A DNA stretch of 64,000 nt from Enterococcus saigonensis (lineage in GTDB: Bacteria; Bacillota; Bacilli; Lactobacillales; Enterococcaceae): the NCBI RefSeq assembly GCF_011397115.1, contig NZ_AP022823.1:1-64000 (forward strand), in the 5' to 3' direction. Position numbers and translations under genes: made by a program. Within the stretch, counting starts at the first letter, position 1. Each line of letters opens with the position of its first letter. This document shows, one piece after another, positions 17,180 through 27,325 of this stretch. Under the pieces are notes generated by a model that was given only the letters and a program-made list of their open reading frames with translations, had not been told where the DNA came from and did no database searches.

Positions 17180-17560
17180 TGAATAAATGTACGCTCTAAA
17201 CGAGGTCACTGGAACATCCGTTTCAAGCCTTTCGTGTGAGAATGATGAAAAAGCTGCAATTAAAAGGGCTCAAAAATGAAGCACAGAAACTGAAAGTAAA
17301 TTGGCGTTTCTTAACTAAAAACAGATGGAATATTAAAAAACTTGGTGTAGTTTCCGTGCACCTAAATTCCCACTTCTTACAGAAAGTTTAGACGAAGAAT
17401 TTAGAAAAAACTACAAAATTTACTCAAATATAACGAAGGTATACGAAGTGCATTGATTTATCCCCATACCAATGACAAAATAGAAGCTAAGAATACCCAT
17501 ATTAAACAATGAAACGTGTATCTTATGGATTTAAATCATTTGATAACATGAGCATTTTTT
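17180..17560 (+). pseudogene. ISL3-family transposase 3' remnant
   Basis: Fragments in shifting frames read FQAFRVRMMKKLQLKG, EAQKLKVNWRFLTKNRWNI, LPLLTESLDEEF and, near the end, IRSALIYPHTNDKIEAKNTHIK followed by MKRVSYGFKSFDNM. This is the C-terminal part of an ISL3-type transposase (as in IS1251). Several frameshifts and an internal loss are visible. It lies downstream of the sortase genes and overlaps the end of the last one. Confidence 0.75.
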
Positions 17561-18680
17561 ATTTGACTTCTAGCATTCTTTCTTCTTTTAACATAACTTT
17601 TTTCTTATTTATCTTCCAAATCTTGGATGGCCTCTTTTTTTTCTTCAAACCAAACTGCACCAACCAACTCTTGCCCAATTTCAAACGATAGCAATCCCCT
17701 GGTAGATCGGTAAAAGTGACTTGTCCGGTTTGATCTGTTAGTTCTTGATAGGCTTTTCCATTACGCCGCAGGGCTTTTTTCCCTTTTTTATCATAGAGTG
17801 CGATTGGCGTATGTTCTGCCACGCCTTCTAAGCAAACAGTGAAATCAAAACGCACTTTCCGCAATCGGTAACGGGCGATCACATGATATAATTGATAAAT
17901 AGCGGCTAAGATCAACAGGGCCGTCACCGCCAAGATAGCGATTTGTTTCAACTTACGAAAACGATCGCCTTTGACTTGTTTTTTCTCGGCAGCCGGTGTA
18001 TATGGCACGCGTTTTCCTGTGACTAACAAACGGTGACTATTGATCATATAAGGGGTACAGGTCATGAGCGTCACCAAGTCTTGGCCTGGTTCGATCTTTA
18101 AAACCGAAGTCTGATCTGGCGTCACGACTTGGCTGTCAAACACTTCATAAGCCAAGGTTTCCCCTAAGACATTTAGCAGAAAAATATCACCGTTTTTAAG
18201 CTCCGGCAGATTGGTGAAGAGTTCCCGTTCTGGCAAGCCACGATGAGCCGAGATCACCGCATGGGTACTTGCGCCACCAACAGGAAAGGACGTGCCATCT
18301 AGGACCGTCGCACCTTGTTCCAATAAATCATCATTGGTCGTATCAAATAGCGGTAACTCAATGGCCAAATCAGGAAGATTGATGGTCCCAATCAAATGCT
18401 TTTTGTAATAAGCAGCTGAAACCGTACCACCATTCGGATTCGCAAACGGATCGGCACCCGGAGCTAACCCGCTGTCGCTCAATTTATTATTTTCTTCCGC
18501 CAGTCGCTTGCGTTCGGCTTCAAATTCTTTCTGGCTTTCCTTCAAATAGCGATCGACGCGCACTTGATCGATCACATTATTCAACGCATCGACATAAAAG
18601 GGATAGAGCATGGTCAAGATGCCGACCATAAAAATGAGGATGATCGCAATTTGCGAGATCACTTGCCGATTTTTCTTCAT
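17559..18680 (-). CDS. Class C pilus sortase, second of two
   Basis: 373 residues. It joins pilin subunits into a fibre by transpeptidation at the cell surface. An N-terminal membrane segment (about 7-27) is followed by a lid with the class C DPF motif (ADPFANP, about 76), the catalytic histidine in HAVISAHRGLP, and the catalytic cysteine in TLMTCTPYMINSHRL. A second membrane segment (about 245-265) precedes a C-terminal extension with a Cna-like stretch. ATG overlaps the upstream sortase by 4 bp. The two sortases are only moderately similar, suggesting different subunit preferences. Confidence 0.94.
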   Translation of the reverse strand: MKKNRQVISQIAIILIFMVGILTMLYPFYVDALNNVIDQVRVDRYLKESQKEFEAERKRLAEENNKLSDSGLAPGADPFANPNGGTVSAAYYKKHLIGTINLPDLAIELPLFDTTNDDLLEQGATVLDGTSFPVGGASTHAVISAHRGLPERELFTNLPELKNGDIFLLNVLGETLAYEVFDSQVVTPDQTSVLKIEPGQDLVTLMTCTPYMINSHRLLVTGKRVPYTPAAEKKQVKGDRFRKLKQIAILAVTALLILAAIYQLYHVIARYRLRKVRFDFTVCLEGVAEHTPIALYDKKGKKALRRNGKAYQELTDQTGQVTFTDLPGDCYRLKLGKSWLVQFGLKKKKRPSKIWKINKKKVMLKEERMLEVK

Positions 18681-19873
18681 TTTTTCGCTCCATTCTCCAG
18701 ATAATAAGTAACTTTCTTACCGTGCTTTTTCTTCGTGACGCGGCTTAAAACAAACTGCCGATCTTTTAAACGGCGGACCTTGCCCTTAACTGGTTTTGTC
18801 GATCCATCGATCGCCTTGGCATAATAACGACCCCCTCTGATCTCAGGGAAAGACACCCATCCATCCACCTGGCTTACAGCAACTGGTTGGCTAGTGACAT
18901 CTGTTGCCCAGCGTTTTTTACGGACTAAGGTAAAAGTCACGCCTGCTTTGGGTTGACCATTTTCCAATAAGTAAAAACAAAAGTCATAACTGTGTTTGCC
19001 ACTTTGATAATAGACGAACTTGCGATACATCCAATAGAAAATCATGGCAAAGAAAAGCGGGATCAGTAGTAAATACAAGCGAAAACGCCGTTCGACCGCT
19101 TTTTTGGTACTGGTCACTTCCTCCGCCATTTCCTCCACATAAGGCACACGGTGTCCAGTGACTAATAAACGATGGGTATTGATGCCATAAGGTGTACAAG
19201 TCAATAAGGTCACCAAGTCCCGCCCCGGTTGGATGACCACTTTGTCGATATCCGACGGTAAAACGATCTGGATGTCATCGACCGCATAAGCCAATTTTTC
19301 CCCAGCAATGGTCAAATAAAAATCATCGCCAATCACCAACTTTTCTAAATCTGTAAAAAGTTTACGTTCCGTCAAGCCACTGTGGCCTGAGATCACCGAA
19401 TGGGTACTATTGCCACCGATCGGATAAGACGTTCCTTGTAAAATCGTCGCGCCTTTTTCCAAAAGAGCAGCATTGGTTTCATCAAATAAAGGTAAGCTGA
19501 CCGAAATTTTTGGAATATAGATAGCACCCACGGTATGCTCTTCATAATAGGCTTTACCCGGATCTTTGGCATCATCGACCGCATTTTCAAACGGGTCTTC
19601 TACCAGTCCCATGCCAGGAATATTGGTCATGTTCTTACTTTCAGCTAGCTCTTTATTTTTTTCGGCCATTTCTTGGTGCCTTTTTGCTTGTTCTTTGGTA
19701 TTTGTTGCGGCCATCTCAGCCAAGTTTTTTTCCATCATCTTTTGGTCATAATAGGAATTCACCGCATTGGACAAAAAGGGATAGCTGAAAATAATGGCAC
19801 CGGTCGTAAATAAAATCGCCATTAGCAGTTTTAAAATCAAATTGATCCGTTCATTTTTTTGGCGCTGATCCAT
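18677..19873 (-). CDS. Class C pilus sortase, first of two
   Basis: 398 residues with the same plan: N-terminal membrane helix (about 12-33), lid motif VEDPFENAV (about 90), histidine in HSVISGHSGLTERK, cysteine in TLLTCTPYGINTHRLLVTGHRVPY, a second membrane helix (about 268-285) and a C-terminal basic domain. Located after the major pilin and a leaky hairpin at 19907-19939, so sortase levels may be lower than pilin levels. A gaaggaggtgcaagc ribosome-binding site precedes the ATG. Confidence 0.94.
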   Translation of the reverse strand: MDQRQKNERINLILKLLMAILFTTGAIIFSYPFLSNAVNSYYDQKMMEKNLAEMAATNTKEQAKRHQEMAEKNKELAESKNMTNIPGMGLVEDPFENAVDDAKDPGKAYYEEHTVGAIYIPKISVSLPLFDETNAALLEKGATILQGTSYPIGGNSTHSVISGHSGLTERKLFTDLEKLVIGDDFYLTIAGEKLAYAVDDIQIVLPSDIDKVVIQPGRDLVTLLTCTPYGINTHRLLVTGHRVPYVEEMAEEVTSTKKAVERRFRLYLLLIPLFFAMIFYWMYRKFVYYQSGKHSYDFCFYLLENGQPKAGVTFTLVRKKRWATDVTSQPVAVSQVDGWVSFPEIRGGRYYAKAIDGSTKPVKGKVRRLKDRQFVLSRVTKKKHGKKVTYYLENGAKK

Positions 19874-19906
19874 GCTTGCACCTCCTTCTCCCTATTTAAA
19901 AGAAAG

Positions 19907-19939
19907 AAAAGGCAACTTCAAGAAATGAAGCTGCCTTTT
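19907..19939 (-). terminator. Hairpin between major pilin and sortase genes
   Basis: aaaaggcaacttca pairs with tgaagctgcctttt with one mismatch. Probably attenuates transcription from pilin into the sortases. Confidence 0.7.
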
Positions 19940-19958
19940 GCTATTTTAAAACTATATC

Positions 19959-21446
19959 TTAGACTTCAGCTTGTGTTTTAGATTTCTTGAACCAAGCGTA
20001 AGCACCGATCATAAGAGCAGCACCGATAAGTAAGAAGGCATAGATCCCGTTACCACCTGTTGATGGAAGCAGACCTTTAGGCGTGTTAAGAACAGACTTT
20101 AGTTCTTGACTGCCATATTGACCGTGTTCAACAGTGAAATCGACATCTTCATCAAGTAACACATATTTATCACTTGAAGTCGCTTTTTCTTCTAATTGAT
20201 AGTCACCATTTGTCAAACCAATTACTTTCAACTCACCTTTGTCGTCAGAAATGATTTTCGTTGCTTTTGCTTCATCAGTCGTCCATTCTTTAAAGATATA
20301 TTCACCTTTAGTGTTTTTAGCATCTTCAAATATTGCAAAGTTAGAGCCTTGTTTTACGACAAATTCCGCACCAGATAAGGTTGCACCAGATTGCGAATCT
20401 TTTTTGACGAATTTATAACCACCTGTACCAAATTGTGTTGGAGGTGTAATTTTATCTTGAGGGTTGTTACCAATTGTTACTTGGGCACTATTGTTTACTA
20501 AATCATCAGGATTTACTTCAGCAGTTAATTTCATTTTGTAAGTAGCAATCAATTGACTACCAGCTAATTTTCCTACATTTTCACTTTGTTTCAAAGTAAC
20601 AGTAAATCCGCCAGTTGCAGAATCTTCAGCTAATTCATAGTCAGTTCCAGCTACTAAACCAGTTGCTGCAAAAGAATCTTTTACATAAGCAAGTCCAGCA
20701 GTTGGCGTATCAGTTACAGAGTAAGTGACGCCATCTTCCAGAATGTCCGCAGGAATATTTAAAGTTAATTTATATTCGATTTCATCGCCAGTTGTAAGGT
20801 TATGATATAAAACATTTCCATCAGCATCCTTAACTTCAGTGAACTTATCTAAATTCGCAACTTCTTTTTTATCAGTCTTGGTTTCGTTCTTTGGATAGAC
20901 TTGAACGTTGGTGTTGATTGTATCTGAATATTTGCCATCTTTAAACGTATAGATTGGCATTGCTAAAACGATTGGAGCGGCTTTTGTCGTTACGGAAACA
21001 TTGCCTGGCGTGCTTGTTTCAACAAACATATAGACTTTATCTTTGTCGCCGTCTTTTAAAGCAAGTCCTTCAAAAGTTGTTTGACCATTGGCATCCGTTT
21101 TTTGTTCTGCTTTTGCTACAGTTGTGTAATCTGACGCATTATCAGCAATTTCTTTTGTTGCTTCTGCTTGTGACTTACCATCTGCAATCAGAGCAAGATA
21201 AGCATCTGTTACATCATAGGCTGTAAAGCCGGCTTCTTCAAGTGGATCTCCACCAAAGTCCATTTCTTCCCCAGTATTTTGCATGGAACCTTGTGCTGGA
21301 GCTTCGCCATCTTTCCAGATTCGTTTGTTGATCGTTACATTTGTCGTTGTTGCTTCAGCAGCACTTACTGTTTTCGCACCAAACACGCCGGTGAATAAAG
21401 GCACTACAAGTAGTGCTGCAAAAAGTGTTTTCCATAATTTCTTCAT
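19959..21446 (-). CDS. Major pilin subunit (LPxTG)
   Basis: 495 residues. It forms the shaft of a covalently linked surface pilus. The signal peptide ends near VSAAEATTT; the pilin motif lysine is in NTNVQVYPKNE (about 188); CnaB-type domains with an E-box-like YQLEEKA follow; the C-terminal signal is LPSTG, then a hydrophobic stretch and KKSKTQAEV. Its place after the tip and minor subunits and before sortases matches Gram-positive pilus operons. It resembles the plasmid-borne PilA (fms21) locus of E. faecium, but I did not verify the name by alignment, so no symbol is given. Confidence 0.92.
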   Translation of the reverse strand: MKKLWKTLFAALLVVPLFTGVFGAKTVSAAEATTTNVTINKRIWKDGEAPAQGSMQNTGEEMDFGGDPLEEAGFTAYDVTDAYLALIADGKSQAEATKEIADNASDYTTVAKAEQKTDANGQTTFEGLALKDGDKDKVYMFVETSTPGNVSVTTKAAPIVLAMPIYTFKDGKYSDTINTNVQVYPKNETKTDKKEVANLDKFTEVKDADGNVLYHNLTTGDEIEYKLTLNIPADILEDGVTYSVTDTPTAGLAYVKDSFAATGLVAGTDYELAEDSATGGFTVTLKQSENVGKLAGSQLIATYKMKLTAEVNPDDLVNNSAQVTIGNNPQDKITPPTQFGTGGYKFVKKDSQSGATLSGAEFVVKQGSNFAIFEDAKNTKGEYIFKEWTTDEAKATKIISDDKGELKVIGLTNGDYQLEEKATSSDKYVLLDEDVDFTVEHGQYGSQELKSVLNTPKGLLPSTGGNGIYAFLLIGAALMIGAYAWFKKSKTQAEV

Positions 21447-21510
21447 TTTCTAATCCCTCCTTTATTTTTTGTACAATATTCCAATAGACCTTAGTCTTTT
21501 GTACCTTTGA

Positions 21511-22242
21511 TTAATTGTTTCGTACAGAGTGTTTCCGCCATAAAATGATCGCCGTACCGATCAAAAGAATCCCCAATATACCTAGGAAGGATTTTGCTTC
21601 ACCTGTTTGTGGAAAGCGTTTCTTCGGTTTACTTGGTTTTTTAGGTTTAGTTGGTGTCACTGGCTTTTCAACGATTGTTTCCACATTTTTAGGATAAAGG
21701 TGAACGGTAGCTAATTCTTTGTCCGTATAGGTTTTACCGTCTGTGCTCATTTCATATACTGGTAAAGCCACTACTAAGGGTTCGGCCGCTTTTTCGACTT
21801 TTACCTTTTCAGGATCAGGCAATGCCGTTTCAACAATCAGGTAAACCGCATTTTTACCGCCACTGCTTTTAGGTAGTTGGGTAAATTTGATTGTGCCTTT
21901 TTCATCAGTCAGGCCTTGTTCTCTGATAATTTTTTGATAGTCAGCAACATTTTCTTGAATCATTTGAATAGTTGTTGTTTCGTCAGAGCCTTTGACCAAT
22001 TTATAGTAATCCTCTGTAATGTCATAAATCGTAAAGCCGACCCCTTCGATTGGATCTTTGGTATCTTGATCGGCCGCTCCCGTATTTTGAATAGTTGCAT
22101 CAGGTGCTTGGTCCCACAATTGTTTGTGGATCACAATATCGATCGTCCCGTCATCCGCAAAGGCTTGTTGCCCCGTAAAGATCCCTACCAGCAAAGTTGA
22201 AAGAAGTAAGGTGATTTTGATGAACAATGATTTATTCTTCAT
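21511..22242 (-). CDS. Minor pilin (FPxTG-anchored)
   Basis: 243 residues: signal peptide (about 1-29, ending QQAFADDG), one CnaB-like domain with VHLYPKN (a pilin-type lysine motif), a proline-lysine rich spacer (PTKPKKPSKPKK) and an FPQTG sorting signal with a hydrophobic tail ending WRKHSVRNN. The start lies 2 bp past the stop of the tip gene. Its size and spacer suggest the basal subunit that links the fibre to the wall. Confidence 0.9.
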   Translation of the reverse strand: MKNKSLFIKITLLLSTLLVGIFTGQQAFADDGTIDIVIHKQLWDQAPDATIQNTGAADQDTKDPIEGVGFTIYDITEDYYKLVKGSDETTTIQMIQENVADYQKIIREQGLTDEKGTIKFTQLPKSSGGKNAVYLIVETALPDPEKVKVEKAAEPLVVALPVYEMSTDGKTYTDKELATVHLYPKNVETIVEKPVTPTKPKKPSKPKKRFPQTGEAKSFLGILGILLIGTAIILWRKHSVRNN

Positions 22243-22243
22243 C

Positions 22244-25200
22244 TTAGTTCAACTCCTTTCGATTACGGTAGAAGTAGCAGATCGTAAGAGCACCCGCTGC
22301 TGTGACAAGAGCTAAGGCTACTATGATGAAAGTCTGTATACCTGATCCGCCGGTTGCTGGCAGTTGTCCTTTGGGTGTATTAGCAACCGTCAATTCGATG
22401 ACGTTATTGTCCTCATCTTTTAGATTTACTTTGATAGCATCTTTATCAAGATCCTTACCATCATAAGTCACATTGCCGACAGTTCCGTCCGCATTTATAG
22501 TGACCTCGAAAGTCCCTTCTAAAAGGACAAACCCTTCTGGTGCTTTCGTTTCTTTGATAACGTAAGTTCCTGGACGAACACCGTAATGATTACCCGAAGC
22601 ATCTAAAAACTGACCCGTTCCTTCATCATTGGTCTTCAGAGTAGCCAAAATCGTATTGGAATCCTCTTTTGTGGCTAAGCTGAATTCAGTATCTGCTAAT
22701 GGTTTGTTGCTTTGCGAGTTCTTTTTAAGAATTGAAAAGTCAAAATCACGCAGTTCATTGTATTTGATTAAAACAATCTTATTATCACTCGTTAAATAGA
22801 AACCATCTGTCGTTGGTTTTGAGTTAGCGGTGATTTCTTTGCCATTTTCATCAAGTAGTTTCCCAGCGCTATCGATTTGGAACTTAAAGACTGTATCGTC
22901 TTTCTTATAGCCTGTCGGTACCTTCGTTTCTTCCAAGCTGTAATAGCCTGGTGCCAGGCTAGCAAAAGATTTGGCATCATTTCCGATCAAATCATCACCG
23001 ACAACTTTACCATCATTCGTCCACTTATCGTCATATTGCTTCAACGTGAACTTCGCACCGTCTAATGTTTTACCACTATCTTTATTATATTTTTCAACCA
23101 ATAAAGGACGTTTGGTAAACTCATTTTCAATGGTGTACTTGATAGTGTTGTCTTTGATTTCAATACCCGTTACAGCATCGTTGATGGTTACTTTACCTTC
23201 TGCACTAACGTTGACTTTCCAACTAGTTGTAGTAGCCGTATGTCCAGCTGGTGGTGTAACTTCTGTCAATGTATACTCAGTATTTAATTGCAGCTTGTAC
23301 TTATCATCAGACAACGTATAGGTTCCATCCCCGTTGTCCTTAAGTTCAACGCCTGCATTTGGCAAACTACCTCCACTTAGTTTAAAGACTGCTCCTTTAA
23401 GAGGTGTCTTTCCTTGATCAGAAATTTTAGTGATCTCTAAAGCAAGTGGTGTGTAGATTTTTTTATTGGTCCAAATGGTTGTAGCAGCATTACTTGAAGA
23501 TTCATAGCCATTGACCGTTGCTTCTTCAAAGCTATAAGCAAAATCATTCCCTTTATTGTTGAATTGTGGCAACCAAAGCGATTCAGTAGCTCCTTGTGTT
23601 TCGGCTACTTTTTCAATATTGGTCTTTTCCCAGACATTAGTATCTGTAGCAACATCGCTTTTAGAAAGACGAATAAAACCTTGCTTCCAAGAATTGCTCT
23701 CTGTGGTATCTTTTCGGTTCAAGGTGAAATTAAGAGAATCGGGACGTTTACTCGTATCCTTATCGTATTCTTCCCAAATCTTTTTCAGATCGAGTTTCAC
23801 CCCCGGTGCCTTTGCGGAAGGAACGCCAAAGTCTACTTTATTATCCGGATTGTCTCCGTTTGGTGTCAAAGTTGTTTGACCATTCATCGGATACCATTTT
23901 TCCGGCGTGAAATCTTTATCTTCTGTATTGATACGCACTTGATAATGGATCTGAATTTCTTGATCTTTGCCTAAGTTCAACTCAGTAGTGGTCACTTTAC
24001 CATTCGACTGGTTTACGGTCGGTAAATTCGTTACAGCACTATCCCCTGTACTGATGCTCTTCACAGTTGGAGTGCCTTCATAAGAGAACTGATCACCCAA
24101 AGGATCATTGATCGAACCATTGACTATGGTGTTGAAAGATTTCACTACATTTTTAGCTTCTTCATTCAAATAATCAGAAACATCGTCTGTTGTTTCAGCA
24201 TCTTTGTATTTACCCGGTGTAGCGATAAGACTTGCTCTATCGCGAACTTGTTGTTCAGTTAAAAAATTTCCATCCTTACTCAGCTGAATTCCCAGCGTGT
24301 GGATAGTTAAGCCCGCATCTTTGGCGATTTTAGCTGCTCCTAATGTGGCCGGCCAAGTACTATCAATATTTGTTCTATTTCCCCAAGAACCAACCTCATA
24401 ACTACGATTGAGTTTAGAGGTAGTGCCTGGTTCATCCAATCCATTACCAAATTCAGTAGCATAGGTAGTCCCATCAATCGTTTGCGCAGCGGTTACCTTC
24501 TTAGAAAAAGTAGGAACCCCATCGGTCAATACGATCATCATTTTGTTTTCATTGGAGCTTCCCGCAAGCATCTGCTGACCTTGCTCGATCCCGATTTGAG
24601 TGTAAGTGCCTCCTGTAAATTTTGGTTTTAAAGTATCATTGATTGCATTTATATGACTAGTATCCGAAACTTTACCTATCGGTACAGTAAGATAACCGTT
24701 AGCCCCTGTTACATATCCTGGACTAGAAAATCCGACTAAACCAACATTGACGTAATCCCCAATGCCTGCGTCTTTAATGGTTTGCAAGAAATTTTTCACA
24801 CCATTTCTGGCTGCACCAGCACGATCATTCCAGCCGTTACTTTGACTCGATTCCATACTTCCTGACATATCCACTACCAAAACAATATCAACTGGTTTGA
24901 TATCTTGTTGCTCATTACCTTTTACATTCAAATATACATCGTAAAGCCCTGGTTTACTCGTTTCTTTGGCATACTTCCGAATGGCAAAATCTGTTTGTTT
25001 TTCACCATACTGGATATAAGAATGTGTTGTGTCTGATGGATCGCCATTCCAGCTAGTTACACCATCCCAAGTGGCAAAGTTGCGTTCCTTGTTCCCTTGG
25101 TGGTTGATCACATTTGTTTGCCCAGCTGGTTGCCAGCTATTAGTCGGATAAGTTCCTTTTGTGGCATCTGTCGTATATTCTGGCGCAATATTGCTGTAAT

Positions 25201-25903
25201 TAATGGAAGAAAATGCACTTATTCCACTAAGATATTCAAGATTGCTAGCGCCCACTGTTGCCGGCGAGGCATTTATCTCAGACGACGTTGCTTCACTGGC
25301 TTCTTCCGTTTGTGTCGTCGTTTCGGTCGCTTGGCTACTAGTGGTTTCTTCAGCTGTTGTCTGAGAAGTAGCACTTACTTCTGTCGTTTTTTGTGTAGCC
25401 ACTGCTGGTAATTTCAACGCATGCGGACCTTCTACCGCACTAGTCAAAATATTCTTGTTAATAGTGACAGCTTGTGTTTCATCCGTTTTTGTTGCATCGG
25501 CTTGAATTTCAAGAGCTACCTTGGAGACATTTAGCACCGTTGTAAATGAAAGAGAACCCTGCGATTGTTTCGAAAAATCTTTTTCCGCAAACCATTGGTC
25601 ATCATTAGTAGCAAAACTGGCATCTTCATTAAAAGCTATTGCTTCTCCATCAGCCGTCACTTTGAATTTCAGTGCTTGATCATTGCCATCACTTGCGACA
25701 TCTTTTTCATACTGTAATTTCCAATTTAAAGAATTTCCATCTGATGAAACAGAGGAACTGACTTTTAAACCTGATTGATCTACGATTTTATCCGGCTGAG
25801 TTTCTATAGCCTGTGCGATACTCGAATAAGCAGTCAAGATTTGCGGGATAAAGCCCATCAAAATAGCAACCATCATAAACCAGACCGATTTTTTCTTCTT
25901 CAT
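22244..25903 (-). CDS. Pilus tip adhesin with von Willebrand A domain
   Basis: 1219 residues, first gene of the operon. A signal peptide (about 1-32) is followed by a Thr/Glu-rich stretch, and a vWA domain starting near residue 335 with MIDAS motif LVVDMSGSMESS. Then come several CnaB repeats (TPPAGHTATT, KVPTGYKKDD, KAPEGFVLLEG mark their E-box ends), and an LPATG sorting signal, membrane stretch and RNRKELN tail. vWA tips bind host matrix or cells through a metal ion. A gaagggaagaa ribosome-binding site precedes the ATG. Promoter likely lies in 25904-26020, which is AT-rich and otherwise empty. Confidence 0.93.
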   Translation of the reverse strand: MKKKKSVWFMMVAILMGFIPQILTAYSSIAQAIETQPDKIVDQSGLKVSSSVSSDGNSLNWKLQYEKDVASDGNDQALKFKVTADGEAIAFNEDASFATNDDQWFAEKDFSKQSQGSLSFTTVLNVSKVALEIQADATKTDETQAVTINKNILTSAVEGPHALKLPAVATQKTTEVSATSQTTAEETTSSQATETTTQTEEASEATSSEINASPATVGASNLEYLSGISAFSSINYSNIAPEYTTDATKGTYPTNSWQPAGQTNVINHQGNKERNFATWDGVTSWNGDPSDTTHSYIQYGEKQTDFAIRKYAKETSKPGLYDVYLNVKGNEQQDIKPVDIVLVVDMSGSMESSQSNGWNDRAGAARNGVKNFLQTIKDAGIGDYVNVGLVGFSSPGYVTGANGYLTVPIGKVSDTSHINAINDTLKPKFTGGTYTQIGIEQGQQMLAGSSNENKMMIVLTDGVPTFSKKVTAAQTIDGTTYATEFGNGLDEPGTTSKLNRSYEVGSWGNRTNIDSTWPATLGAAKIAKDAGLTIHTLGIQLSKDGNFLTEQQVRDRASLIATPGKYKDAETTDDVSDYLNEEAKNVVKSFNTIVNGSINDPLGDQFSYEGTPTVKSISTGDSAVTNLPTVNQSNGKVTTTELNLGKDQEIQIHYQVRINTEDKDFTPEKWYPMNGQTTLTPNGDNPDNKVDFGVPSAKAPGVKLDLKKIWEEYDKDTSKRPDSLNFTLNRKDTTESNSWKQGFIRLSKSDVATDTNVWEKTNIEKVAETQGATESLWLPQFNNKGNDFAYSFEEATVNGYESSSNAATTIWTNKKIYTPLALEITKISDQGKTPLKGAVFKLSGGSLPNAGVELKDNGDGTYTLSDDKYKLQLNTEYTLTEVTPPAGHTATTTSWKVNVSAEGKVTINDAVTGIEIKDNTIKYTIENEFTKRPLLVEKYNKDSGKTLDGAKFTLKQYDDKWTNDGKVVGDDLIGNDAKSFASLAPGYYSLEETKVPTGYKKDDTVFKFQIDSAGKLLDENGKEITANSKPTTDGFYLTSDNKIVLIKYNELRDFDFSILKKNSQSNKPLADTEFSLATKEDSNTILATLKTNDEGTGQFLDASGNHYGVRPGTYVIKETKAPEGFVLLEGTFEVTINADGTVGNVTYDGKDLDKDAIKVNLKDEDNNVIELTVANTPKGQLPATGGSGIQTFIIVALALVTAAGALTICYFYRNRKELN

Positions 25904-26029
25904 TTCTTCCCTCCTCTAAAAAACATGATATCTATTCTTAAACAAAATTTAAATAGTACTACCTAAGATTTGATACTTCCATCTAAATTATAAACAATTT
26001 ATAGCGCTAATACTAATGTTATGCTTGCA

Positions 26030-26240
26030 TTGCTTCCAAACGTTTTTTCTTGACTTCAATAAACAATGAGTCTTGCTTTTTTCATAGACGGTATCATCGG
26101 CACGTTGGTAAAAAGCTTAGACGACGCATTCTTTGTCTTTTGGCAATTGAGAAAATACTGTATAAAAATTTTTTGAATGCTTTTTTATGATGGCTTCACA
26201 GTATAAAAATCATTATCGTATTCATCAAAGACGCTTAATC
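26030..26240 (-). pseudogene. Remnant of squalene/phytoene synthase (CrtM-like)
   Basis: Minus-strand fragments in changing frames read AIIKKHSKNFYTVFSQLPKD and, after a slip, FYQRADDTVYEKSK. These correspond to the N-terminal KxxSKSFY..FSxLP and RxADDxVDE region of the crtM family. Only the 5' end of the gene remains, overlapping the end of the crtN remnant, as in intact crtN-crtM operons. Confidence 0.65.
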
Positions 26241-26242
26241 AT

Positions 26243-26775
26243 TTAACGATCATCTTTTAACAACTCCTCCACAGCTAACTTAGCACTTAGGATCACGATT
26301 GGGACACCCGATCCCGGATAAATACTTCTGCATAATCAAATTTATTAAATAATGGCTTTGCGCCAAGGCTAGTTTTAAACCAAATGTCGTACATTTGTAA
26401 GCATTGAACCGATCATTAAGAGTATCTGCCGTATACATTTTTTCATACACCATGTGTTCATCGATATCCATAAAGATGTTCGTTTTTTCTTTCAGTAAAC
26501 CAATGATCTGCTGACGGTAGCTTTGGATCGTTTCATCAGTTCACTGATAAAATTTAGATAATTCAGGCACTAAGACCTAAATATAAGAACCTTCTTGTCC
26601 ATTAGGTAATAAGGAAACATCTTTCAAGATTGGTCAATACAAGTAGAAGGAGGAACAGGCTGGTAATTTACTAGCCTCGAAGAGATCATATACATTAAGT
26701 TCGAAATCATTGACAAAACAAATGCTGTCGAGTCCACAATCATCATATTTTTTTCCATCCTAAATAAAATAAGAA
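26243..26775 (-). pseudogene. Remnant of carotenoid desaturase (CrtN-like)
   Basis: The 3' third of a phytoene/diapophytoene desaturase with several frameshifts and stops. Readable parts are PNGQEGSYI, IIGLLKEKTNIFMDIDEHMVYEK, DRFNAYKCTTFGLKLALAQSHY and, in another frame, GSGVPIVILSAKLAVEELL followed by KDDR and a stop at 26243. GVPIVxxSAKLAVxELL is the FAD-binding C-terminus of this family. Carotenoid genes are typical of pigmented enterococci rather than E. faecium. Truncated upstream by the IS30 fragment at 26831. Confidence 0.75.
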
Positions 26776-26830
26776 ACAATAATAATCTATTGAAGCGATT
26801 TTTTGATTGGTATATTTTATATATTCTTAA

Positions 26831-27325
26831 TTGTCAAATTAAGTTAGACAAATCATCAATACTTACGTAACTCAAAAATACTTCCAAAGGTGTTCGATAA
26901 TTCAGTGATTTTCTAGGAATATTATTTCGTTTCGATGCGACAGATTGAATAAAAGATTCATCTACTGAATTGAAATCCATAGATTTCAATAAACCATCTC
27001 TACGTAACAATCCGTTAGAATTCTCGTTTAGGCCTCTTTGAGACGGCGTTCCTGGATCAGCGAAATAAATGGCAATATCATTGGCATTACTGATCTGTTT
27101 CCAATTTGAAAATTCCTTTCCACAATCAAAAGTGATGGATTTGAATAGATTTTTCGGTACAGATTCAAACCAATGATTTAATTTGTTTTCAATATCAATC
27201 GCTTGTCTACCACACGGTTGCAATGTGATGATAACTTTTGATAATCGTTCAACTAAGGTAATTACAGCACTTTTATGTTTCAAACCTACGATAGTGTCAC
27301 CTTCAAGGTGACCAAACTCATTATG
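26831..27325 (-). mobile_element. 3' fragment of an IS30-family element
   Basis: The right end (ttgtcaaattaagttagacaa at 26831-26851) and the last 164 codons or so of the transposase are nearly identical to the complete copy at 46187-47236 (one visible residue difference, LQPCG against LKPCG). The left half is missing; at about 27325 the sequence passes into a rhodanese gene without a break in frame. Confidence 0.9.

Noticed and set aside
22877..25411. Long plus-strand frames opposite the pilus tip gene
   Set aside because: Antisense shadows in a region of strong codon bias; no start signals.
26280..26471. 63-residue minus-strand frame as a real gene
   Set aside because: It is one frame of the decayed CrtN remnant, continued in other frames on both sides.
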